Positions 1 through 10,466 of a DNA stretch of 64,000 nt are shown piece after piece. The DNA lies in contig JAVUNC010000004.1 of NCBI GenBank assembly GCA_032173965.1, positions 22,917,001 through 22,981,000 on the forward strand, given 5' to 3'. The position numbers and the translations under genes were made by a program. Origin of the DNA: Sitta carolinensis. Lineage: Eukaryota > Chordata > Aves > Passeriformes > Sittidae. Within the stretch, counting starts at the first letter, position 1. The number at the start of each line of letters is the position of its first letter. The notes beneath the pieces are model-generated. The model made no database searches, had not been told where the DNA came from, and saw only the letters and a list, made by a program, of their open reading frames with translations.

Positions 1-836
1 CATAGGAGCCTCTCAAAATCCTGTAATTAGCAGGCACAGGATCTTTGTAAACAGGTAATGTCAAAGGAATCAGAGGCAAGCTAGCATGAAATAGTAAAAA
101 CAAGTGACTTCAGCAGCAAATCATCAGCATCACGATAGGGAATATTCAGGAAACAAAGAGAATTAATTTTGAAAGCTTTAGTCATTCAGACTAAAAAAAC
201 AATCCACACACTTCTGCATATCCTTCATTTTACTTGTGTGAGTAGGAGCAAGTTGACTAGAAAGCGCAGAAAGTTAAAGAAAACTTGCAAACCATTCCAC
301 TTGCTGCACTGATGTTTCAGTGGTAACAAGATCAAATAAGCATGCAAATTCTAGCAATAAAGCCATGCACACTTGGCACAGATGTGCACCAAATCAGGAG
401 TCTCTACTAAGTGCATGGGGACAGAAGACCAGAATCAGAACACAGTACAGTCAAAACAAAGGAAAGCCTAATACTCTGTAGTGACTTTCTGAAGTGTTGT
501 GTAGCAGTCTCAGGAGGTAGGCACAACCCTTTATAAAAGAAGAACAGAAAGACAAAAAGGGTTCTAAACCCAAAGTATTGCTCAGTAAGGAGGCTGTTCT
601 GGCCAGGGAGCAGAAATCAAAGCTCTGTGAAGGCAACCAACAAGAAAGTAGCAGATAGGTCATGTGGTGTCAAAATATGGGCATTAATTAAACACTTCAT
701 AAGCTTGAGAAAAAACTGGGTACAGAAAATATATATCAAAAAATACTTTGGGATTGCAGAGGAGACTGAAGTATTTTGATCTCTATCAAAATTAGGGATG
801 CTGATTCCACAAGAGAACAAATAGTAGGAAACTCAC

Positions 837-914
837 CCTGATGGTAGTTCTCACCTTCATGAGAGTAGAGTTTCAGCATTGAGAATGAGAAGGACTTTGC
901 AAAAGCAGAACTAT
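837..914 (-). CDS. weak candidate coding exon, 78 bases, minus strand
   Basis: On the minus strand an acceptor ending in ACTTTCAG is followed by 78 bases and a strong GTGAGTTT donor. One frame is open through the whole exon. It enters with two bases of a split codon, reads 25 codons (SSAFAKSFSFSMLKLYSHEG and on), and leaves with one base. A second donor (GTGAGA) sits 18 bases upstream in the same phase. Its entry phase fits the exit phase of the candidate at 1896-1962, and the joined codon would be GAT (Asp). I recognise no domain or gene. In AT-rich DNA such splice-flanked open pieces arise by chance, so this is a proposal only. Confidence 0.28.
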
Positions 915-1895
915 CTGAAAGTATATGAATAAAGTAATTTAAAACTCAAAGGGATATAAGTGGTTGAGCAAAGCACACCTAAAATGTTTAGCAGAGTTTG
1001 TCATGCAGTATTTCAGCAGCCTCCTATATTGCACTGACCTGCATTAACCTTGCTTTTTACTTTTGTACTGAATGAGTTCTCCCAAGGAAACAAGACACAT
1101 ACACAGAACAAGCAGTTGTTTCTATAGGAAAAAAATGAGCAAGGTCACCTCATACTGTGTAGAAAGAGGCATTAATGGCATCTCAGTATCTTCCAAGAAC
1201 AAACCCATTTATGTATGCCATCACAGTAAATTCTCAGCAATCAGAGCACTACAGAAAAATTTATCAATATGCAATGTATTTCACTTCGGACAAAATTTTA
1301 GTACATTTTTGACAGTAGCTTGAGGAATGCTTTGGTAAATGGTACCTTACTAAAGGTAGCCTAAAACCATAAAAACCGGATAAGCACACTTGTCTAATTT
1401 TCAAAAGACTAAAGTACAAAATGGAAAAACATACATCATGTTTTACCTAAGCAAAAATATCCTTTTGTGGTTGACAAAATATATGGAAGACATTTCTTAA
1501 AATCAAGTTGCCTGCAGTCAAATACACATAGAAAATGAATTGTCTGTCTGCAACTTTCTCACAAAGGGAAGGTCAGACTCGCATGATGCCCCTGTTGACC
1601 TAAAGATTATAATTTAAACATAGCTCCTGTTTCCTTAACTGATTTCAGGCTCTTGCACATAATGAAGGTAAATGTGAGGACATTGACGAAAGCACAAAGC
1701 AAGTTCTTCCAGGGATAACTCATTTTAGTAATACTGAATAGAATTCAAATAGAATATGTATTCAGGGTAGATTGAGTACCTGATCCCAATCTTATAGTGC
1801 ATATAAAAATATATATTGTATGTATTAAAATATGCTTTATATTAACCTTAAACAAGACGCTAGTACTTTTGAAAGCAATGTACTTATCAGTGTAC

Positions 1896-1962
1896 CTAAT
1901 AACTTTACTATTTGGGACACACAGTAGCCATTTCCCAACAGCTGATGTTCTCTTGTTATTTT
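1896..1962 (-). CDS. weak candidate coding exon, 67 bases, minus strand
   Basis: On the minus strand a pyrimidine-rich acceptor (TTGCCTTTGGCCTTCAG) precedes 67 bases that end before GTACAC, a mediocre donor. The phase-0 frame reads 22 codons (KITREHQLLGNGYCVSQIVK and two more) and leaves one base, which matches the entry phase of 837-914 downstream. A second frame is also open across the interval, which weakens the case. No family is recognised. Phase agreement between two candidates has about a one-in-three chance of occurring by accident. Confidence 0.28.
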
Positions 1963-4900
1963 CTGAAGGCCAAAGGCAACATATATAGAGGAACATAAAC
2001 TGCTTCTGCCAGAGGATTTGCTTCATATTTGACTTTAACCTACCTCTGGTATGGGTTGCTTATGCTACAAATTTCTTTAAGCAGGCATGAGAAGTGTTGC
2101 ACAATTCAAATTCCTCTTGTTCCATCCCTTTTTACCCTAATGCCCAGAGAAATCCTACGGTTTTTGATAGTTATAGAAAAGGATGCCTCAGGATATTCTG
2201 TTTCTGCCAGGAAGGCCTGTGAAGATTTTGCATGGACACTGATAAGCAATGAAGGAGACTAGACCTTTGCTTCAGTTCAAGTCATACACGTAAGACTTAC
2301 TCATCTATTCACTGACATTTACTGATTCATGCACTAATAATTATTCTTCATGACTTGGTTTACAGCAATATGCTGTGTTCCCATCTCCCTCTTTTCCTAT
2401 TACCTACTTCCAGAAGTTTACCTGGGTTTTCTCACTGTCTGTATGATATCTGGAATGCTTCTCCCAGAGCCCCAAGATACCTGTCTAGTTCTGAGGCACA
2501 GGAAATGCAGATGGGCAAGTATCTCTCCCAGTGGCAGGCTGGAGTCAGGGCTTCAGAAGACACCATCCACAGAAACCAGGTTCAAGGATGTTCCCTAGGA
2601 CTGGGTAAAGAGGCTCCTCTGTTTAGGGCTCTGGCTTCAATAATTACTGCAAATAATACATAAGGCGACACCACTATCAGCTAAAACCAAAAACCAAACA
2701 AATAACACCCCAACACCCACAAATCTCTTTGAAAGACTGATGTCAGATATCTATGGACAAGGTACTGTAGTTGAGTACTGAAACAGAGAAAGCAATTTGT
2801 TATTTTCTAGAATGCTGAAAAAGACACCAGTGAGAGCCATGCTTTAGGGAGACACCAATGTGTTCAGGTAGGACTTCAGGGGCTGCCACCAATGGCTTAG
2901 TAGACCCTAGTACTTGGAGACAGAAGCCTACTTGGAGACAGACAGCCTGTGGTGTGCAGATTCCTTTCAGGGAGCCACAATAGTCCTGATTGCTGATGCA
3001 CTTGGGCCTTTTACTTCATCGATTCCTTAATCCATGGACACTATCCTGAAAAATATCCAAAATAGAAAAGCGAATAACCTTTATTTTTTGCATATTAATG
3101 TGAAAAAGAGAATTTTCATCTTCCTCAATTGTAAATCTGAAACGGTAGTTTTACCTAGATGCTTTATATGTTATGGACACTGGACCCAGCACATTTAAAT
3201 ACCTTCAGGGGTCTGTTTGCTGATAAGAAGCAATGCCAATACAATCATTATACTCTTCATTATAGTCTTCACAATTTAAATTCATTTAAACGTGGGGAAT
3301 AAAGGCAGTCAAAGAACATGAATGGGAACAATCAAAACAGCAGGCAAACAAACAGCAGTCTACATATGGGGCTCTGTCAGGCTGCTTGCTCTCCCTTTTT
3401 GCACTTTTCTTTCTTCAAGCACAACTGAATTATTATTTAGTCAGCTTCTCTTATTTTGTCAACAAGCTCACTTAGCTCATCAGTGCTTTCTATTCCCTCT
3501 TCAGCAAAATAAGAAATTGTTACTTAATAAGTTTTCAAGGACTAATAACTTCAGCACAGGTTTTCTTGTTTAAGCAACATAAACTGCTTAATTTGGTAGG
3601 GCAGAAACTAGGTCCCCAGCTAAATTTCAAAATCTGACTAATAAAGAGATAAAGGATTCATCTCTTTCAAACAAAAGATTTATTTGTCCATGAGGGAATA
3701 GGGGGGAAATTTAAAAATCTAAGCTAAAGGTACATGAAAGGAATAGAGAAGATGGAAGAGGAGGGAAGTGAGAGAAACACAGCCTTTGCAAATGTCCCAG
3801 GTTCTTTCTGAAGCAAACACAGTATAAAGAACTGTATGAATTTAGGCCCCATCAATTTGAATAACCCAACTGTGATCAAAGCAATTGTTCATCAGAATTA
3901 AATCAAACCCACAAAAAAGTGTTTGGAGCATAAGAACTGTTATTGCAACAAGATGACAGAAAATAGAGAGTCAAGAAAAGCAGGGCTTGAACAGCAGCTT
4001 GAACTTTTTGAAGGAAAAGTTGTACTGCACTAACTAGTGGAGAGTCATTATTTTCCTAATTGACTTTTGCCTTTGCAATTTTGAGTTTGTTATATCACAA
4101 GTATTTCCTTGTAACACAATAAATGATGCAAGGTTTCAACTCTAATTTTAATATCAGAGGGTCAAATACTAGTTCACAGAAGTAATAATAAACTTGCAGC
4201 TATCAAGACAAACATTGAGGACTGACAAATTCCATCAGGAAAAATGTGATATCCTGCTCTCCTTCAGAGAAAAACTGACTGGCAAGGTCACTAAAAGAGT
4301 CTCTGATTAGCTTAAGAAATAAGTCAACAATAACTTTTAAATTTAAAATTAAATTTAGAAAGAAAACACTGAATAATCTAGAGAAAAGCCATTTGTTTTA
4401 GGAATTTGGACTAAATAAATTGTGAAGAAGCATTTGGGCTAAATATACTCCTAACATCAGCACAAGTACTTTCTTTGAGTAGTACAGAATTAACATTGTC
4501 AATGACTAAAACATCATCACTCTGGCAACAGAATATAAATGGTTTCTCTCCAGTGGGATTCTTTAAGTGATAAACCTATCTCTTGTCAGAATATATACAT
4601 TACTTGGTCTTTATTTTAAAAACATTGATCCAAAACCAATATTGAAACCTTAAGTGCAGAGAGAACAATGGACTATTAAATTACGTGGCTGCAGAAGAGG
4701 TTGTTGCAATCTTTTGCCGTGAGATAATTAGTTTTACTTCCATCTTGTTCAAATTCATTTTAAAATTAAATTGTTCAGTTCTGAATTTCTGCCAAACACT
4801 GCGACAAAACAGGCTGCAGCTGAAGTATCAGGAAACAGAGAGAGGGAGCTGGGAGCCATCAGCAAAGCAAAGAACATTATTTTGTGATTGTGAAAAATTG

Positions 4901-5542
4901 AAGTAGGAGACAGCATATAAAGAGAAGTAAATATAATCGTTGTTCTGCAGAGCCCTGGAGTCATTCCACAATGAGCCAAATACAAAGCAAGAGGAGGAAA
5001 GAATTTGGTCAACAAACTAATGATGATCTCAGAGACTTTAATATAGTCTTGGTAAGGTACAAACAGTTGCCAAAGTGGCAGCAAAATATGGTTCAGCAGC
5101 ACAGAATATTAATTATGGCACTGAAGAGAGGGTCTGGTTTAAAGTAGAGATGCATATGCCATTACAAATAAGTAAATACAATGAGAAAGAAGAGAAGATC
5201 TGCAGGAAAGTATAAACAATGTCTCAGGAATTACCCAGAAGTCAGAAAAAATTTGTCTTCTTTTTTTATTGGCATATAAATTATCTCTTCAATTAACAGA
5301 TACAGAATACAACACAAAACGAGGAAGACAGAGGGCATATAACATTACAAAAGTTAGCCCAAGGTGGCAGTAGGTAAAGGTTGTTAGTGATCAGTACCCA
5401 TTGCTATACCTTCTATGTTGACACAAATTCCTAATGGTCACAAGAAAATAGCCTAAAGTCAACAATGTGAATCTGTACTTTACTGCTTCTTTATGCTTAT
5501 AGACAGGGTCAGGAAAGAAGACTAAATAGACAGATAAAATAG

Positions 5543-5751
5543 AGAGCTGGAGACGTTTTACAAGGGCATGTAGTGCTAGGACAAGGAGAACTGGCTTTAA
5601 ACTGAAAGAGGGTAGATTAGATAATAAGAATAGTTAGATAATAGAAGGTTCTTTGCCATGAGGGTGGTAAGGCACTGGCATGGGTTTCCCAGAGAAGCTG
5701 TGAATGCCCCATCCCTGGAAGAGTTGAAGGCCAGGTTGGATGGGGCCCTAG
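5543..5751 (+). mobile_element. CR1 LINE 3' fragment, left part (split by LTR)
   Basis: The sequence follows the avian CR1 3' region from the 'acaagggcatgtagtg' segment through 'gccccatccctggaag' to 'ggccaggttggatgggg', in sense orientation on the plus strand. It stops abruptly where the TGTGGTGG start of an LTR begins. The missing 3' tail of the same CR1 reappears at 8018, after the LTR. The element is 5'-truncated and has no coding capacity here. Confidence 0.88.
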
Positions 5752-6651
5752 TGTGGTGGTTTCAGTTTGAAAAATTGGTGGCAACACCAATTTCATGTAG
5801 TGGTTTAGGTTTGCCAATTCGAGATTTCCTGGCCAACACACCAGTTTAATGTGGCAGGTCTATTTTCTGCTGTGAGATAGGATTAGAAGAGCAAAGCAAG
5901 CTCAAACTTTGAAAGGTATAAAGAAAATTTTATTAACAGAACTAAAAGACGAATAATAAGAATCAGAATAAAACCTTCAGAACACCTTTCCTCTCCCCCC
6001 ATACCTTTTTCTTTCCACTGAAAAGATACAGAAACAACACCCAGAATTCACAGTCAGTTTTCCACCTCTAGAATAATCTTTCTTCAGTTCACTTAGGGAG
6101 AGGAGCATCTCTTGTTGTGCTATGGAGAATTCTCCACAAGAAAAAAAGTTCTCTTGTGGCTTCAATTTCCACAAACAGCCACCCACGAATCTGCATTTGT
6201 GACATTCCTTCCATCTTTCACAGTCTTCCCACAGCTGTGCTTCTGGGACATGTTAACTTATGGGGTATAATTTTAAGGATGAACTGTTAAAAAGCAAAGG
6301 TTTTCTTCATCTATCTCTAAAATCATCTTCATCTCTGGGAACAGAGGTTCTCTTCTTCTTCCCCCTGGGGTAAAGGCATTTTCATCACCTTTACTTCTCT
6401 CTATTTAAACTTCGCATGGGATCACAGCTACTTCCAACATCTGCTTACTCAGCATGGATGCCTTTGGTCAGGTCTGCAGTTTGAACATTCCACCTCCCCA
6501 TACTTCTTCTAAGATTTAAAGGGGGTATTCAAGTCTATCAAAGTCCATCACCATGGCTTACAAGAGAATTTCAGCCTAAAACTAAGGCATCTCCTCATAA
6601 TCCTTCCATCTGGAATTTGACTCTTTCTTACTGACTTTGGTGTTCCCATGT

Positions 6652-7295
6652 TGTCGTCGTGCGTATCTCTGGTCAGCCTGGCGTTCGGCTTGACCGCCCA
6701 CTCGCTCTCATACGCCTTGACAGTATCGTGTGTGGGTACTTGGCTCTGCAGCACCTTAGCCTATGCTGTCACGGCTGTGGTTTCAAAGAGGGGACTCTCA
6801 GAGACATCCAGGAACATAGGTTTTATTCGGGGGTTACAGGGGAAGCCCCTGACCCCAGGCCCGGTGCCTCAGGCATGAGAGACCCCGAACCTGGGTTACA
6901 AAGGGGTTTTTATCCAAAGGAAGATGGGGTGGGGTGGATACAGATTACAAACCAATAAGACAACTTAAAGTAAGTTGGAGAGGGGTCTCTGGGGGATCCA
7001 TCAACCTCTGAAAGTCTTGGACTGCACTGGACCTTGAAGATGATTGATGGACCGAGGGAGGAAAGCTACATTGCTAGGGTGGACAGAAGCCTATCTCGGG
7101 GAAAACCAATGGGAAATCGGTCTCTGGGCAGAGGCCGGGGTTGTCTTGGGAACTCTTATCAGGAGTCTGACCAGGTGTCTCCCAAAGCAGGGGGCCCCCT
7201 TTACAGAGACTAGAAAAAAAACTACACTAAAATAACAATTATAACTATACTGTACTTATCACTAAAACTTATCAAACAATTCCAGCATTCCCGCA
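6652..7295 (-). mobile_element. nested solo LTR, 644 bp, class II (ERVK-like)
   Basis: The insertion begins TGTCGTCG, ends CCCGCA, and is flanked by a perfect 6-base direct repeat CCATGT (6646-6651 and 7296-7301). Six-base duplications are typical of class II (beta/alpha-like) retroviruses. On the minus strand there is a TATA-like GATAAAAACC around 6907-6915 and AATAAA at 6822-6827, so the LTR points left. It lies entirely inside the long LTR 5752-8017 and must be younger than it. There are no internal viral genes, so it is a solo LTR left by recombination between the two LTRs of a provirus. The perfect target duplication suggests modest age. Confidence 0.85.
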
Positions 7296-7389
7296 CCATG
7301 TTGTCCTCTACATGTCTTCACTCTGTCCTTTTCTCTCACTCGAGAGAGGATTGAGATCTGTAGATCTCATCTGTGCACTGAAGGAGTTA

Positions 7390-7800
7390 GTATCTCACCC
7401 GGGGCCTGCAGAGGGAAGGGCAGCGCCAGGCCGCAGCAGTCATGGCGCTGGATTGCAGGCCGTGCCGGGCGCTGTGTCAGGCTCTCAGCGGTCCTGCTGG
7501 ACCCCAGCTCGGCCCAGGCCAGCAGCAGGGCAGGGTCTGGTCACTAGATGCCAGCAGCCGCGGGCTCCCCTCTCCTGCCTAGCCACTGGGGCCCAGCCTG
7601 GCCCTTCCCTGCCCGGCCACAGTGGCAGAGGGAGAAGCCCAGCCCGGCCAGTGCTGCAGCAGAGGCAGGGCCCAGCCCTGCCGGGAAGGGCTCAGTGGAC
7701 TTCCCAGGAAGGGGCCCAGCCCTGCGGCAGAGCCCACCTGGGCTGGTCCGGCCCAGCCCGGCCCAACCCAGCTGCGCAGAAGGGCCAGGCCATGCTGTTA
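7390..7800. repeat. GC-rich core of the long LTR
   Basis: This is a strongly GC-rich stretch full of short GCCCAGCCC-like words, inside the upstream (U3-side) part of the LTR 5752-8017. The equivalent position in the second copy holds the 39-base minisatellite. Open frames of up to 179 codons here (for example 7312-7851 plus) come from the low stop-codon density of GC-rich repeats and are not genes. Confidence 0.65.
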
Positions 7801-8017
7801 CCGGTACTCAGGCTGGAAAGAAAGAGCTATTCCTGGGGGGTTTTGTCTTAAAATGCGTGTTCACAACGGCATATCTACCCCTTTCATTGGTTTAATCATA
7901 TGTCAATATTCAAAACTGGCCATTGATTGGTTCCCTGTCAGGTCCACAGGAAGCTGCCAAGGCCCCAAACAGGGAGCCACTCCATACCAAAAAATTAATC
8001 AATGCCAAGCCAGGACA

Positions 8018-8123
8018 GTTGGGAAGTTTGATCTAGTGGAACGTGCCCTTGCCAATGGTAGAGGAGTTGGAATGAGATGATTTTTAAGGTCCCTTCCAAC
8101 CCAAAACACTCAGTAATTCTGTG
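8018..8123 (+). mobile_element. CR1 LINE 3' end, right part (continuation of 5543-5751)
   Basis: The CR1 sense sequence resumes (GATCTAGTGGAACGTG, then AAGGTCCCTTCCAACCC) and finishes with a degenerate terminal octamer at about 8115-8123. Together with 5543-5751 it reconstitutes a contiguous CR1 3' end, showing that the LTR inserted into an existing CR1. Confidence 0.85.
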
Positions 8124-10461
8124 AACCTGTAATGTGGAAAATTGAGCACCTTTTCGCTCTTGCAGGGACTGTGCGCGAACGGAGAATACAACACTTGGAC
8201 AAAAGCAATAGAAGAATTGAACTGACTGCAGAATTTTAGCTTGTGTATAATGCAGGATGGATGGTTGGACAAGAACCCTTCCAAATACTGCATATTGCTT
8301 TATTTTACAAATAAAATTTAAAATGCTTGCAAAGCACTTGATAGTAAAATAGCAACAAATACCTGCTACCAAGACAAAAAAACATCTCATCAGCAAGCAG
8401 CTGAAGGATAAATGCCTCCTCTTGACTAGGAGATGGAGAGCTATGAAGTCCTTGAAAGATATATTCAGATGCAACAAAGGACTTGTAGGAAGGCTCATTG
8501 AATACTACACACATCTGTGCTGAGAACAAAACTCAGAGCTAGGGAATGACACACTGACTTGCCCTTGCAGCCCATATTGTGCAGGATGCACTTATCAAAG
8601 GAGTGCTTGGTGGCTCCATATTTCACATAATATAACTGCCCTAAGGCTGGAGTTCTCCTCTGGGGCAGGAAACCCTAAATTCAGTGTCTTCCTTATCTGG
8701 ATGTCCTACAGTCTTTCAAAATTATGTGTTGCATGTACATGCTTCTCTAATCTCTGAGGAGAGTCCCATCAAAGGGAAGCCAAAGCAAAACAACTGTGCA
8801 CAGTATCACCGTAGGGTATGGTAAGAGGAAGAGAGAGACTCTGTTCCCTAGGGAATGAACTAGAAGGTGCAGGCTTTTTCCTTTCACTTAGCAGGTTTTT
8901 TCTGGGTTTTAGTTTGGGCTTTTTGGTTTGGAATATTCTGTTGGTGGTGGTTGAGTTTATTTGTTTGTTTTTCCCAATAACAACTAGAAAAGATCCTGTC
9001 ATAAGCAATGATGAAAATGCAATAAGAAAAAGCTCTGCCAGGATGTAGGACATGAAGTTAGTGCTATCTTTAAAGCAAGAGAAAATTAATTTTCAGGATA
9101 GTAGGATGACACACTAACCATAAAGTCACTGCTACCCAAGCACTGAGAGTGCATGGTACAAAGGCTTTGCAAATGCCTATCAAACCCGTTGAGCCTGGTT
9201 CTGCAATCTGTTCAACCTGACTCTGGATCTTAATCACACTCAGTCCTGAGGTAGGTGCTGGTCTGCTCAGTGCATGCTGTGCTCCACATGCTCAGATGAG
9301 TAATCAGTGCCTCAAGACTTGCAGGTATGAGGAATGAACACACAGTGTGTGGAAAACTTAGTAGCGACTATATCTTACAATAAGAACAAAGAAATTGCAA
9401 ATGCATAATAACACTCCCTGAGTTAATCCAGCAGTAAACAAGTCACCAGCCAGTTTATTTTCTTTCTTTTTCTATAAATTGCCACAAAAACTTGAACATT
9501 AGCCCTTCATGAAACCTAGGCATACACAGAAAATTTTGAGTACGGAGTGAAATTAAAGAAAATCATCAAGAAAATGAGTGTCTTCTCTTTAAAAAAAAAA
9601 AAAAACAACCAAAAAAGACCCACCTTGAAATAAATATCAATTATATAAATATAAATTATATAAATCTCTATAAAACAAAGTTGATGGCTGCACAAAGGAC
9701 TGATTACAAAGAGTGAGTGATCCCACCTGCTTTTGTAAGTCATATATTGTAGGGCATACAAACTAAGAGAATATAAAGGGAATGTGTTCTCCAGTTCAGG
9801 TGAAGAAACATAATGGAAGTGATTTTGCCTGGGTCAAAAAATGTCTGCACTTTAACATTCAGAGCAACAAGCATCAGAACTCAAATGGTGTCAGTTGTCT
9901 CTTGAAATTAATTACTTCCATGTTCCTACAGATACGGTTACTCTTAGCAAATGGAAGTGTAGAATTTTATAAGCTGTCAAAAGTAGATACATACATCCTG
10001 TCAGAACATCTTGAAGGTCATCTAACCAAACTTTATTCTCTTCTTTTCAGCACATAAAAGTGAGAAGAGATTCCAGAATCAGATCTTTTTCTACAGAATA
10101 AAATAAAACATTGACGTTTTAACCTAGTCAATGTTTATTTTAAAACACACTCATACTTCATTAGTATTAACAACAATAAATCAATATTATTAATTTTTTA
10201 ATTATTTTTATCATTAATATTGCTTATTCAGAAAAGGAACTGGAAAATCTTGTCTCAAAATATTTATATAATTCTGTCCTAAATCATTGCTTGGAGAAAC
10301 AGGACTAATACATGCATGTGTTGATACCATACGAAACATGAATAATGCACATTCTGCAAGCAGAGTGTTTAATCTGATTCAAAACAGTAACCTTAAAAAA
10401 GGATGCTTCAGAGTTAGAGAAAAATTTATTCAAACGTGAAAAATTCAGTTTATTATATGTA
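8124..10461. other. AT-rich spacer between two LTRs of one family
   Basis: No gene or known repeat is recognised. It contains an A15 run at 9591-9605 and very AT-rich DNA around 10100-10280. Open frames are short and lack coding character. Confidence 0.5.
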
Positions 10462-10466
10462 GGGGC

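Larger units (their letters stand above)
1..5542. other. AT-rich non-repeat DNA
   Basis: No retroelement is recognised here. Two weak minus-strand exon candidates lie inside it (837-914 and 1896-1962, listed separately). A 21-base motif with the core ACTTGGAGACAGA is repeated in tandem at about 2910-2953. The remaining open frames are short, AT-driven and lack flanking splice signals or recognisable domains. The stretch could be intron or intergenic DNA, and the sequence alone does not decide which. Confidence 0.55.
5752..8017 (-). mobile_element. long solo LTR, family A copy 1 (ERVL-like), interrupted
   Basis: The element begins TGTGGTGG and ends CCAGGACA, the TG...CA ends of an LTR. It interrupts a CR1, so both boundaries are defined by the host element. 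Orientation is minus: the minus strand carries AATAAA (plus-strand 5929-5934) about 180 bases before the element's 3' end. It shares extended similarity with the copies at 10467-12341 (same ends, same poly(A) region) and 41157-42449. A second LTR (6652-7295) is inserted within it; without that insertion and one copy of its target duplication it is about 1.6 kb. A GC-rich core (7390-7800) lies in its upstream part. The flanking 5 bases (CCTAG and GTTGG) differ, so the target duplication is decayed or absent. There are no gag, pol or env reading frames. Confidence 0.82.

Noticed and set aside
2029..2262. Exon ending at the CAGAG|GTAGGT donor on the minus strand near 2045
   Set aside because: The donor is good but every longer upstream frame hits a stop; only a 10-codon piece after a poor acceptor stays open.
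5752..8017. Provirus with gag/pol/env
   Set aside because: No retroviral protein motif is seen in any frame, and there is a single poly(A) region per LTR layer, so these are solo LTRs.
7312..8080. Frames of 115-179 codons on the plus strand
   Set aside because: They lie in the GC-rich core of a minus-strand LTR and consist of low-complexity Pro/Ala/Gly/Arg.
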